Counted from the first letter of the stretch, positions 34,419-42,669 are shown. The stretch is DNA of 53,633 nucleotides from Candidatus Roseilinea sp. (GCA_025055235.1 JANWYN010000018.1:1-53633), one strand, 5' to 3'. A program made the numbers and translations. The notes: generated from the letters alone by a model not told the origin.

Positions 34419-34782
34419 CACGGCAATCATCGTTGATCTGCTGCGCGGACATCAACCGGCGCTGGACTGGATCGAGTCGCTCGAGGTTGAAGATCGTTTC
34501 ATCTCAATCGTAACGGTTTTTGAGTTGCTTGAGGGATGTGAAAGTTTGCGCGCGCAGCGTCAACTTGAACGCGAACTAGATGGCTATGTTACTCTACCGA
34601 TCACAGATGCGGTGTCCTTCCAAGCGCTTGCATGGTTGCGTGAACACAGATTGCGCGCCGGCGTCGGATATCCAGACTGTTTGATTGGTGCGACTGCTCG
34701 AGTGTTCGGCTTACCGCTTTATACGCTTAACGTTCGGCACTTTCGCGCTCTGCAGGGGTTGCGTGTCGAGTGCCCATATTAG
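34399..34782 (+). CDS. VapC-type PIN-domain toxin ribonuclease
   Basis: The 127-residue PIN domain carries the acidic residues of a Mg2+-dependent ribonuclease: Asp 7 in LIDTAIIVDLL, Glu in VFELLEG, Asp in GYPDCLIGATARVFG, and the terminal LYTLNVRHF motif. VapC toxins cleave tRNA or rRNA when freed from VapB. A ribosome binding site AAGGAG precedes the ATG, which lies inside the antitoxin gene. The pair is complete and probably functional; its effect on the photosynthesis cluster may be simply maintenance of the region. Confidence 0.88.
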   Translation: MPACLIDTAIIVDLLRGHQPALDWIESLEVEDRFISIVTVFELLEGCESLRAQRQLERELDGYVTLPITDAVSFQALAWLREHRLRAGVGYPDCLIGATARVFGLPLYTLNVRHFRALQGLRVECPY

Positions 34783-34797
34783 CTGGATGGTGGTGAA

Positions 34798-35487
34798 ATG
34801 ACTCATCCAAACTTCCCCCTCGTGATGGCGCTCCAGAACTACATGCCGGTGGTGCTCTCGGCACTAGGGCTGATCTGGATTGCGCAGATGATTCGCGCGA
34901 CGCATGCAGCGGCCGGGCGTTTGGCCTTTGCCGGTGCGGCGTTGATCATCTTGGCCGGAACGCTGAAGGCGACTTGGAAGCTGGTCATGTCCATCGCCCG
35001 CGTGGATATGCCGCTGTTGAGCCAGTCGCTCTTCCCGCTCATCGCGCCCGGATTCTCGTTTGTAGCCTGGGCGCTCTTTGTGAGCAAGTGGGTGCGCTCG
35101 CCAAACAGCAATGGCGCCGTCTTGTGGCTGCCACCGGTCTTGGTCAGCGCAGCGGCGCTCTTGTTTGCGCTTGCGCTGGCAGTCACCCGGCCGGATCGCA
35201 CGTGGGTCTTCGTGCTGATCGGCGTTGCAACGGCGGCGAACGTGGCCCTGGCGGTGTTGCTGATTCATAGCGCGCTGCAGCGGCGCAACGGCTTGGCGGC
35301 CGGCCTGTTCGCGCTGAACCTGATCATCACGTTTGCGCTCAGCGGCATCGCCGGCATGCCCAACAAGTCGTTGGAGGTGCACTGGGTCGAACAGATCATC
35401 AGCACGATCTCCAACGCCGGCTTCGCCTGGGCAGCGTGGATGCTCGTTCATCCCAAGCCCGCCGCGCTCCAACCCAGCCCGACCTGA
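34798..35487 (+). CDS. Polytopic membrane protein of unknown function in the bch cluster
   Basis: A 229-residue protein with six or seven predicted membrane helices (MPVVLSALGLIWIAQMI, LAFAGAALIILAGTLKATWKLV, LFPLIAPGFSFVAWALFVSKWV, and so on). I do not recognise a family. The segment KATWKLVMS and a conserved-looking WVEQIISTISNAGFAWAAW near the C terminus might help a search. Its stop codon is inside the following word array, and the gene is directly upstream of bchY. It is perhaps involved in pigment or electron transport, but the context is the only evidence. Confidence 0.75.
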   Translation: MTHPNFPLVMALQNYMPVVLSALGLIWIAQMIRATHAAAGRLAFAGAALIILAGTLKATWKLVMSIARVDMPLLSQSLFPLIAPGFSFVAWALFVSKWVRSPNSNGAVLWLPPVLVSAAALLFALALAVTRPDRTWVFVLIGVATAANVALAVLLIHSALQRRNGLAAGLFALNLIITFALSGIAGMPNKSLEVHWVEQIISTISNAGFAWAAWMLVHPKPAALQPSPT

Positions 35488-35555
35488 CGACCTAACCGAC
35501 TTGACGACCTGACAGACCTGATGACCTGACAGACCTGACAACCTGATCAACGAGA
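35480..35555. repeat. Word repeat (8-9-bp step) before bchY
   Basis: cgacctga, cgacctaac, cgacttga, cgacctgac, agacctga, tgacctgac and agacctgac follow one another. The first word supplies the stop codon of the preceding membrane protein, and the array ends just before the bchY ribosome binding site (gagaggag). Confidence 0.85.
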
Positions 35556-35566
35556 GGAGACGCCCG

Positions 35567-37015
35567 ATGTCCACCATGACCGTCCCAGAAGGCAGCCTCA
35601 TCATCCCCGACATCATCGAAACGCGCAACAACTCAACCCTCAACCCTCAACCCTCACCCCTGCCCGCGGGGCACTCCGTCTCGCCGGACTACAACCTGAC
35701 GCCGCAGACGATGTGCCCGGCCTTCGGCAGCCTGCGCGTGCTCACCCGCATTGACGGGGTGCAGACGGCGATGGTGACCGACACGGGATGCCTGTATGGG
35801 TTGACCTTCGTCACGCACTTCTACGCTTCGCGCAAGAGCATCGCCGCGCCTGCGTTCGGCACCAAAGAACTGGTGGCCGGCAACGTGGCCGAGGCAGCCA
35901 TCGCCGCCTGCGTCGAAGCGAGCAAGATGCCCGGCACCAAGCTCATCGCGGCCATCTCGTTGTGTGTGGCCGAGACTGCCGGCCTGACGGAGGAGATGCT
36001 GCCCGCGCAGGTCAACGGCATAGACGTGATCTTGGTGCGCGTGCCGGCCTACGCCATTCACTCGCATCCCGAAGCCAAGGATGTCGCCATCAACGCCATC
36101 CTCAAGAAATATGCACCGGCCAAGATGGAAGTCACGGCAGATGGCGTGGAGAAGCCGCTGACCTACGACGGCAGCAACGAGGAGGAAGAGGCGCTGCGCC
36201 GGAAGGTCATCATGCTCGGCGAAGTCTTCCCGGCAGATCCCATCTCTGTGGATGCCGTGCTCAAGCGGCTGGGTAGCGGGCTGGCGGCCACGTTGCCTTC
36301 GCGCAATCTGGACGACTACAAGTTGGCGCGCCGCGTGGGTGCGATCGCAGCGGTGCACCCGTTCTACGGCGGCAGCGTCGCAACGTTGCGCGCTGCCGGC
36401 GTGCCGATCATCAGCGGTGCGCCGGTCGGCCCGGAGGCGGCATACAACTGGATCAAGGCCATCGCCGCAGCGCTCAAGCTAGATGCTTCGGTAGCAGAGC
36501 AAGTAGCCGCCGAAGAACGCGACAAGTGCAGGGCCATCATCGGCCAGTTCCCGCTCAAAGGTCGGGTGCTGGTGTGTGGCTACGAAGGCAATGAATTGCT
36601 CTACGCGCGCTTGCTGGTAGAAGCCGGCGCCGAAGTGCCCTACATCAGCACCAGCATTCAGAAGTCGCTCTACACCGCCGCCGACGAAGCCTGGCTGAAG
36701 GCGCGCGGCACGAAAGAAATCGTGTATCAGAAGACGCTGGAGCAGGATGTGCGCGCGCTGGACACCTACAAACCCGATCTGGTGTTGGGCACAACGCCGC
36801 TGAGCGCCGAGGCCAAGGCACGCGGCATCCCGGCCATGTATTACACCAACATGCTCAGCGTGCGGCCGTTGTTCCTGAGCGCCGGCCTGGCCGGCACCAT
36901 CCAGCTCATCCGCGATGCGCTGGAGCGCGCGCCGCGCTACGAATGGATGCGCGAATTCTTTGACGGCCCGCGCCTGGCCGAACCTGCGCCTGCGCAGGTC
37001 AATACCATGGATTGA
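35567..37015 (+). CDS. bchY: Chlorophyllide a reductase subunit BchY
   Basis: The 482-residue NifD-like subunit of chlorophyllide oxidoreductase carries cluster ligands Cys 50 (MCPAFGSLRVL), Cys 75 (TDTGCLYGLTFVTHFYASRKSI) and Cys 133 (SLCVAETAGL). Together with BchZ it holds a [4Fe-4S] cluster and the substrate pocket. Homology ends with LGTTPLSAEAKARGIPAMYYTNMLS, typical of the family. The start ATG has a good AGAGGAG. Residues of about 21-36 come from a short heptamer array (35637-35668), in the poorly conserved N-terminal region. Spaced 111 bp from bchZ. Confidence 0.95.
   Translation: MSTMTVPEGSLIIPDIIETRNNSTLNPQPSPLPAGHSVSPDYNLTPQTMCPAFGSLRVLTRIDGVQTAMVTDTGCLYGLTFVTHFYASRKSIAAPAFGTKELVAGNVAEAAIAACVEASKMPGTKLIAAISLCVAETAGLTEEMLPAQVNGIDVILVRVPAYAIHSHPEAKDVAINAILKKYAPAKMEVTADGVEKPLTYDGSNEEEEALRRKVIMLGEVFPADPISVDAVLKRLGSGLAATLPSRNLDDYKLARRVGAIAAVHPFYGGSVATLRAAGVPIISGAPVGPEAAYNWIKAIAAALKLDASVAEQVAAEERDKCRAIIGQFPLKGRVLVCGYEGNELLYARLLVEAGAEVPYISTSIQKSLYTAADEAWLKARGTKEIVYQKTLEQDVRALDTYKPDLVLGTTPLSAEAKARGIPAMYYTNMLSVRPLFLSAGLAGTIQLIRDALERAPRYEWMREFFDGPRLAEPAPAQVNTMD
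35637..35668. repeat. Heptamer array near the bchY N terminus
   Basis: ctcaacc three times and ctcaccc; encodes STLNPQPSPLP in the disordered N-terminal stretch of BchY. Confidence 0.75.
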
Positions 37016-37020
37016 AGCAC

Positions 37021-37148
37021 GCCTACGACCTACGGCCTGCAACCTGCAACTTGCAACCTGTAACTTGTAACTGGTAATTGGTAACTCGACCTGACCGACC
37101 TGATTGACCTAACTGACCTGACCGACATGACCGACCTGAACGACCTGC
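37021..37148. repeat. Heptamer then nonamer array spanning the bchZ start
   Basis: The first part has strict heptamers: cctgcaa twice, cttgcaa, cctgtaa, cttgtaa, ctggtaa, ttggtaa. The second part has strict nonamers: ctgaccgac, ctgattgac, ctaactgac, ctgaccgac, atgaccgac, ctgaacgac. The bchZ start codon is the atg of a variant nonamer, so the repeat provides the first residues. Confidence 0.9.
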
Positions 37149-38686
37149 CCAACCCCGTGCCCGCGGGCGGCAAAAAGCACGCGCCCATCGAGCTGATCCG
37201 CGACCTGGAGAGCACCAGCGGCTACTGGGCTGCGGTGTGGACGATGTGCACGATGCCCGATGTGCACCTCATCTGCGATGCGCCTATCGGCTGCTTCAAC
37301 CTCGTCGCCACCGCCGTGCCCGATTACACCGATGCCATCCCGCACATCCACAACATCACGCCCAGCGTGATGCGCGAGCAGGAAGTCACCATGCTCGGCA
37401 CGGCCGGCGCGGTGCGCAAAGCGGTCGAGGCGCTGCGCCGGCTTCATCCGGACAAAACAATCATCGTCGTCAGCACGGCGGAAAGCGAGATGATCTCGTC
37501 CGATCATCGCGACTGGCTGAGCAAGATGGACCCGCCGGTGCCGTTCTTCTGGAGCCAATCGCTGGAGGGCGACGAATGGGAAGGCCGCGACCGCGCGCTG
37601 GTGTGGCTGTGGCGCAACTTTGGAATTGAAAATGCAAGATTGAAAATTGAAAAGCCGCAGGATGGCCTTTCTCAATTCTCAATTCTCAATTCTCAATTCG
37701 TAAATGTAATCGGCCCCACCTATGGCTGCTTCAACTCGCCGTCGGACTTGCACGAAGTCAAGCGATTGATCGAAGGCGCCGGCGGCAAGGTCAACCTCGT
37801 CTATCCCATCGAAGCGACGTTGAAGGACACGCCCCGGCTGGCCGAGAGCGCCGTCAACGTGGTGATGTATCGCGAGTTCGGCGAAGCGCTGGCAAAAGAG
37901 CTGGGCAAGCCCTACCTATTCGCGCCGATAGGCATCCGCGAGACGACCGAGTTCATCCAGAAGCTCGGCGACTTGCTCGGCACGCGCGAACAGGCCGAAG
38001 CGTTCATCGCGCACGAGAAGAAGACCACCCTTGCGCCGTTATGGGATTTGTGGCGCGGCCCGCAGGGCGACTGGTTTGCCACGACCGAGTTCGCCGTCGT
38101 CGCCGGCCGCACCTACACCGAAGGCCTGGTGCGCCTGCTGGCCGACGAGTTGGGCATGAAGCTGCAATTCGCCAGCGGCCGCCCGAGACAACCCGGCGAG
38201 ATGAACAACATCCAGATCCGCGAGGCGCTGCACAAGAAGCAACCGGCTTTCATGTTCGGCAGCCTGAACGAGAAGATCTACCTGACCGAAGCGCAGGCCA
38301 AGGCGACTCACTTCATCCCGGCGGCGTTCCCCGGTGCGGTGGTGCGCCGGTCGCTGGGCACGCCGTTCATGGGCTACAGCGGCGTCGTTTACATCGTCCA
38401 GGAGATGGTGAATCGCTACTACGACTTGGTGTTCAACTTCCTGCCCTTCGACAATGTCGCGGCTGCCGGCCAGCTCAGAGAAGTCACCAATCCGCTGACT
38501 GCAGCAAGCCGGTTGGTCTGGAGTGAGGCGGCGCGGGCGCAGTTGGATCGCCAGCTCGAAGGCATCCCTTGGATCAGCCGCATCAGCGCCAGCCGCGAGT
38601 TGCGCGCGCAGGTGGAGGTGTATGCCGTCAAACACAACCTGCGCGAGGTCACGCCGGAAGTGGTCGAGCGCGCGCTTGCGGGATGA
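37127..38686 (+). CDS. bchZ: Chlorophyllide a reductase subunit BchZ
   Basis: The 519-residue NifK-like partner of BchY has GYWAAVWTMCTMPDVHLICDAPIGCFNLV with the cluster Cys 56, the VPDYTDAIPHIHNITPS strand, TIIVVSTAESEMISSDHR, and the C-terminal TPFMGYSGVVYIVQEMVNRYYDLVFNFLPFD, as in the family. Together with BchY and BchX it reduces chlorophyllide to bacteriochlorophyllide. The first residues (MTDLNDLPN) are nonamer-encoded. Residues of about 166-191 derive from the tcaattc hairpin (37623-37699), just before NVIGPTYGCFNSPSDL; this lies between two domains. The translation start has no clear Shine-Dalgarno, as it lies inside the array. Confidence 0.95.
   Translation: MTDLNDLPNPVPAGGKKHAPIELIRDLESTSGYWAAVWTMCTMPDVHLICDAPIGCFNLVATAVPDYTDAIPHIHNITPSVMREQEVTMLGTAGAVRKAVEALRRLHPDKTIIVVSTAESEMISSDHRDWLSKMDPPVPFFWSQSLEGDEWEGRDRALVWLWRNFGIENARLKIEKPQDGLSQFSILNSQFVNVIGPTYGCFNSPSDLHEVKRLIEGAGGKVNLVYPIEATLKDTPRLAESAVNVVMYREFGEALAKELGKPYLFAPIGIRETTEFIQKLGDLLGTREQAEAFIAHEKKTTLAPLWDLWRGPQGDWFATTEFAVVAGRTYTEGLVRLLADELGMKLQFASGRPRQPGEMNNIQIREALHKKQPAFMFGSLNEKIYLTEAQAKATHFIPAAFPGAVVRRSLGTPFMGYSGVVYIVQEMVNRYYDLVFNFLPFDNVAAAGQLREVTNPLTAASRLVWSEAARAQLDRQLEGIPWISRISASRELRAQVEVYAVKHNLREVTPEVVERALAG
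37623..37699. repeat. In-frame heptamer hairpin in bchZ
   Basis: Left arm: gaattga, aaatgca, agattga, aaattga. Right arm: tcaattc four times. The same word pair is found in bchI, bchD and (three copies) bchC. It encodes ENARLKIEK and [11 protein letters not shown]. Confidence 0.93.
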
Positions 38687-38696
38687 GTCGCTCGAA

Positions 38697-38731
38697 GCGT
38701 AAACGCAAGACGCAAGACGCAAGACGCAACA
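38697..38731. repeat. Heptamer array after bchZ
   Basis: gcgtaaa, cgcaaga three times, cgcaaca: five heptamers between bchZ and the ICMT-like gene. One-sided, with no inverted half. Confidence 0.8.
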
Positions 38732-38738
38732 CGATCCC

Positions 38739-39341
38739 ATGTATGCCTACTTCATCGGCCCCGATGGTGTGTTCCCTTCCATGCTGGTCGCCGTGCTGTT
38801 CGCGCTCATGCAATTCGGTTTCATGGCCACCGAATCGCGGCGCAGGCGCACGGCGCATGCGAGCGTCGCGCGCGTGCAAGGCCTGTTCCCGCCGTTGTGG
38901 CTGGCACTGCTGATTGGATTGGTTGCGCGCTTGACGTGTGGTTTCTTGAAGATCGGCGTCGTTCGCGGGGAGATGCGTGATGCCGTTGTGTGGGCCGGCG
39001 TGCTCATGGTGGCGCTGGGGTGGGGGATGCGCCTGTGGGCGCAGCGCGAGCTAGGCCGCTACTTCGTAGGCGAGGTAGCCGTGCAGCCCGGCCATGCCGT
39101 GGTGCGCGATGGCCCGTATCGGTGGGTGCGCCACCCCGCTTACACCGGCGGCTTTCTGAGCAGCGTCGGCTTCGCCTTGATGCTCAGCACGTGGCTGGGC
39201 GCGCTCATCAGCGCGGTGATGCTGGCGTGGGCGTATGCGGTGCGCGTGCCCCGCGAAGAAGCGCTGCTTGCGCATGAGCTGGGCGATGCGTATCGCGACT
39301 ACATGGCGCACACCAAGCGCTTTGTGCCGTTTGTGTTTTGA
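38739..39341 (+). CDS. ICMT/PEMT-family membrane methyltransferase
   Basis: The 200-residue integral membrane methyltransferase has four or five helices and the family C-terminal signature: GPYRWVRHPAYTGGFLSSVGFALML, VPREEALLAHELGDAYRDYMAHTKRFVPFVF. The Arg-His-Pro motif binds S-adenosylmethionine in the isoprenylcysteine carboxyl methyltransferase fold. In bacteria such proteins methylate diverse lipids or isoprenoids. It follows bchZ by 52 bp and may be part of the pigment cluster, perhaps acting on a carotenoid or quinone, though the location alone is the argument. No ribosome binding site is apparent in the array before the ATG. Confidence 0.85.
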   Translation: MYAYFIGPDGVFPSMLVAVLFALMQFGFMATESRRRRTAHASVARVQGLFPPLWLALLIGLVARLTCGFLKIGVVRGEMRDAVVWAGVLMVALGWGMRLWAQRELGRYFVGEVAVQPGHAVVRDGPYRWVRHPAYTGGFLSSVGFALMLSTWLGALISAVMLAWAYAVRVPREEALLAHELGDAYRDYMAHTKRFVPFVF

Positions 39342-39447
39342 GAGGGCAGAGGTCAGGACCTGAAGCGACGATCCGCAGCGTATTGAGATCAATGAATTGC
39401 AGTTTCGTTTTCCAAGTCGCGTAGCTGCCGGTCGTACCGATAGCGGT

Positions 39448-40695
39448 TCAACCACCAGGTGAGTAAAGGATCGTGTACCAATCGGATGTGTTCAAGCCGT
39501 CAATCTTCATCAGGTTTTCTTCCAACGCAGTGTTGGGTGGTTGATCAACTTGCATCAAGCCGTGCTCGGTGAACGCGTAAAGTCTATTATCGCTTGGGTG
39601 GATGAGTAACCCAAATGAATAGGGCGCGCCGCGCCTGAAAAGTGAATCACAACCGTAAGGGTCTTGGCACAGCACATGCCGTCCAGTTTGCTGCCAGGTC
39701 TTCGTATCGAAGCTCAGTACCTCCGTCACCGCCATGATTTGCTCAACTGGGTAGACCGGCCTGACCTGCGCATACAGCGTCATACCATCCGGATGCAGCA
39801 GCAACCCGCTTGCGCCGCCGAACCGCCATCCGGGCGTCAGCTTTGCGACCCGGTGGAGAGTAAATGGCGATGTTGTCAAATCCACCCATATCAGTTCCTG
39901 GGTGGATGTAGCCAGAATCAATCGCCGCCGGCTCGCGTCCATCAAGCCGTCCATGACGAAGGTAGCGCGCGGCATGTCCCACGGCACGAGTGCGCGATCA
40001 TCCGGTTTGAAGAGGTGGATAACGTCGCTCTTCTGTCCAGTGCCTGGGTCGTATGCGTAGAGCTGATCGCGCGAGATCACGATAAAGCGTTCTGTCCAGG
40101 GTAACCTCCAGGCGATGGGAAATGCCTGATCTACATTCGCGGGGTACGGGATGTGCAGGCTATGGTCGTGCAACATGTGGCGGGCCTGCACATCAATCGT
40201 CAGCATGCGTGGATTCAGGCCGTCCCTCGTACTTTGTAGATAAATACGCTTTTCATCATGCGAAAGCCACGCCCCAAACGGCCCTACAGCAAATGGGCGC
40301 GCCGGCAATGGCATTTCCCACATTACTCTGCCGTTGCGCAGGCTAACCGCACTCAGCATGCCGGGCATTGGGTCATCCGGCCGGCCTCCGGGAGCATCGC
40401 TGAACAGATAGGCCAAACGCCCATCTGCAGAAGTCGCTACCACTGCCTGATTACCTAGCGCTACTCTCGCAGTGACTCTGTTTGAGCGCAGATCAACAGC
40501 CAGTAGCTGAGCGCCAGGAACACGTGTGTCGCCGGCAATAACGTAGAGCGCGTCGCTGACTGGTTGCGCCGGGATTGTACGAACTTCTCTGGACGGTGGC
40601 GCTGGTGGAAGTGTGCAGGCCTGCGCGAGCAGGATGAGGGTACAAATACCTGCATAGATGCGTAAGCAGACTGCAGAATAGTTTCTCTTAAACAT
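39448..40695 (-). CDS. Probable lipoprotein with beta-propeller repeats
   Basis: A 415-residue exported protein. The N terminus is a signal peptide ending LLAQAC, a probable though off-consensus lipobox. The rest alternates beta-strand blades: YVIAGDTRVPGAQLLAVDLRSN, RLAYLFSDAPG, RMLTIDVQARH, QLYAYDPGTGQKSDVIHLF, RRLILATSTQELIWVDL, LLHPDGMTLYAQV, LLIHPSDNRLYAFTEHGLMQV. This fits a six- or seven-bladed YVTN/WD40-like propeller on the cell surface. No active-site motif is recognised. It lies alone and convergent with the ICMT-like gene. Confidence 0.7.
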   Translation of the reverse strand: MFKRNYSAVCLRIYAGICTLILLAQACTLPPAPPSREVRTIPAQPVSDALYVIAGDTRVPGAQLLAVDLRSNRVTARVALGNQAVVATSADGRLAYLFSDAPGGRPDDPMPGMLSAVSLRNGRVMWEMPLPARPFAVGPFGAWLSHDEKRIYLQSTRDGLNPRMLTIDVQARHMLHDHSLHIPYPANVDQAFPIAWRLPWTERFIVISRDQLYAYDPGTGQKSDVIHLFKPDDRALVPWDMPRATFVMDGLMDASRRRLILATSTQELIWVDLTTSPFTLHRVAKLTPGWRFGGASGLLLHPDGMTLYAQVRPVYPVEQIMAVTEVLSFDTKTWQQTGRHVLCQDPYGCDSLFRRGAPYSFGLLIHPSDNRLYAFTEHGLMQVDQPPNTALEENLMKIDGLNTSDWYTILYSPGG

Positions 40696-40867
40696 ATGCC
40701 ACTTTCAGATTACCGGCGGTATGGCCAGTAAGGACATCGAGAGTCGTCCAGTCGCTTGACTTCAACCCCGCGATCTGTGACGAATATGAAAGTCAACGGT
40801 TGTGTTGATGAGGGACGTGAGATGCTAACGAACTCAACGGTCGTTGTTGCTTGGAGGGTACGACATC

Positions 40868-40945
40868 GGTTCGCGCATCACCCGCAGGCGAGCCGAGCGC
40901 AGCGAGGCGAAGCCTGTCGGGTGCATGCGCTTTTTCGGCGGCATA
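40868..40945. repeat. Imperfect inverted repeat of the GAGCGCAGCGAGG type
   Basis: A stem formed by gcatcacccgcaggc and its imperfect complement (gcctgtcgggtgcatgc) encloses gagccgagcgcagcgaggcg. It lies in the intergenic gap 40696-40957. This differs from the heptamer elements because no fixed word step is present. Confidence 0.55.
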
Positions 40946-40957
40946 ATGTCGAGATCG

Positions 40958-41593
40958 CTATTCTGTTGTGCCATAACAAGTATGTAGCGTCCCAGCAGGA
41001 TCCCAATAATTCCAATTGCCTGATATAAAGATTTGTTCACGCAGTACGACATCGCCATTTATACTAATTGTTACTTCCCACGTGCCTGAATGAAGTCCCT
41101 TAGGTTCTGTTAGTGCTAAAGTATCGCGCCCGCTTTCATTGCCAGTCCAGATGCAGTCGTATTTTATCCATTCTCTTCCATCCATTGTCCATCTTCTTAT
41201 ATATCTTGATCCATAAGGTATGTTGCCATAATCCCATTGAACATATATCTTAGTGATGGCTTCGGGAAAATTTCTTGTTGAGTTTGATCCATCGCAGGGC
41301 TGCAAACAAGCGGCAAAACTACTCACAAATGGAGTTGGAACTCTTAGAGGCGTTGCTGTTGGCACCATTGTCCTTAAGGGGCTGGGTTTTGCTGTATTAT
41401 TGGCAATAGTTGTTGGAGGCGAATTTGTTGTGGATGAAGTTGTGGGACTAAATGCAATGAAGCCAGCGAGAAAAGTTCCTGTAGCAAAGACAATAATTGC
41501 AGTGCGTGGCTTCTTCTTCAATAGGTAGGACAATATGAGACTAGCAAGTTCTACGATTGCTCCGAAAAAGACTTGTTCTGCAATGTGTTTCAT
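40958..41593 (-). CDS. Hypothetical membrane-anchored protein of low GC
   Basis: This 211-residue protein has two membrane segments near the N terminus (AIVELASLILSYLL and RTAIIVFATGTFLAGFIAF), a Pro/Thr/Ser-rich spacer, and a 110-residue extracytoplasmic domain with beta-strand pattern (IYVQWDYGNIPYGSRYIRRW, GLHSGTWEVTISINGDVVLRE). I do not recognise the domain. The local base composition is much more AT-rich than the neighbours, so it is a likely recent acquisition. It is transcribed towards the propeller lipoprotein and has no obvious partner. Confidence 0.6.
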   Translation of the reverse strand: MKHIAEQVFFGAIVELASLILSYLLKKKPRTAIIVFATGTFLAGFIAFSPTTSSTTNSPPTTIANNTAKPSPLRTMVPTATPLRVPTPFVSSFAACLQPCDGSNSTRNFPEAITKIYVQWDYGNIPYGSRYIRRWTMDGREWIKYDCIWTGNESGRDTLALTEPKGLHSGTWEVTISINGDVVLREQIFISGNWNYWDPAGTLHTCYGTTE

Positions 41594-41913
41594 CCCTTTT
41601 CACTTCTCATATTTTGTTCGCCGGATTAATCGCCAAACTGTATGTTACACCGACTAGAGGTGTGAGGTTTCCATAGTATGCGCTTATTATAGCCTGGTCT
41701 AATTGAGGCGTGAGTGAGATCGCGTGGTGTCGAGCGGTAGCACAGGTTTGATTCTATGAATTCGATGCGCTAGACTTCTTGCCGGCGAAGACGCGATGCA
41801 CTTGAAAGCTGTCACACCTTCTCGTCAGGCTAAGGCGCAGTCTTGCCAATCATAATCATCAATTATCAATTATGTTACACAATCGCGTTTCATGACTTGA
41901 CGAGCCAACGCAT
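41594..41913. other. AT-rich intergenic stretch with a small heptamer array
   Basis: No gene was found in this 320-bp gap. It contains, near 41850-41876, four words close to atcatca and attatca (7-bp steps). The rest shows no clear structure. It separates the low-GC gene from the DUF169 gene and may contain both promoters. Confidence 0.5.
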
Positions 41914-42669
41914 ATGAACTTACGCGAATGGCGCTCCCTCTCCGCCGGCCGGCCGCTCGACCGCGCCCGGCTGTATGACATCCTGATGAACAAGGTGCGG
42001 CTCAAGCGCGAACCGGTCGCCGTGACGTATTGCGATGGCGCGCCGCCGCCCGGATACCAACCCGCGCGCGTGCCCGTGTGCAGCATCCTGCATCATGCCG
42101 AGCAGGGCAGGAAGATCTACGTGGACGCGCAGCATCACGATTGCTACGTCGGCCAGTATCACCTCGGCTTTTTGCCCCACGACGAAGCGGGCAGCTTGAT
42201 CTGCGATGGCGAATACCTGACCATGGCGCAGGGCTTCTTTACGCCGGTCGCCGCCAAGCGCAACAAGCAGCAGAGTCATACGCTGCTGGTTGGGACGATC
42301 ACCGCGATTGCCGCTGCGCCGCTGCGCGACCTCGACGCAGACGTGCCGATGGACTTGCTGTGTCTCATCACCGACGTGCAGCGCGCCATGCAAATCGCCG
42401 GCGCGGCCAGCGTGCGTGAGGGGACGCTGCCCCATGGTGAGCTGGGGCCGTCGTCGTGCTCGTCGCTGTTTGCTGCGCCGTGGCACACGCGCAACACCGT
42501 GTTTGCGCTGGGCGAGGGTGGGGGGCGCAGCTTCAATCAGGTCGCCAGCGGCGAGATGTTTGTCGCACTGCCGGCGCATCACATCCCTTACGTGATCGAG
42601 ATGTTCGACAACTTCTGGTTCAAGCCCGACGAGATGCGCCGGCTGATGTTCCCCAGCCATGCTTCTTGA
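41914..42669 (+). CDS. DUF169 domain protein
   Basis: The 251-residue product matches the DUF169 family: LKREPVAVTYCDGAPPPGY, SILHHAEQGRKIYVDAQHHDCYVGQYHLGF, and a C-terminal CSSLFAAPWHTRNTVFALGEGGGRSFNQVASGEMFVALPAH. The family has conserved Cys and His residues that hint at metal or cluster binding, but no function is established. Its start at 41914 lies 14 residues before the DILMNKVRLKREP motif, as is usual. Adjacent genes are unrelated. Confidence 0.8.
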   Translation: MNLREWRSLSAGRPLDRARLYDILMNKVRLKREPVAVTYCDGAPPPGYQPARVPVCSILHHAEQGRKIYVDAQHHDCYVGQYHLGFLPHDEAGSLICDGEYLTMAQGFFTPVAAKRNKQQSHTLLVGTITAIAAAPLRDLDADVPMDLLCLITDVQRAMQIAGAASVREGTLPHGELGPSSCSSLFAAPWHTRNTVFALGEGGGRSFNQVASGEMFVALPAHHIPYVIEMFDNFWFKPDEMRRLMFPSHAS

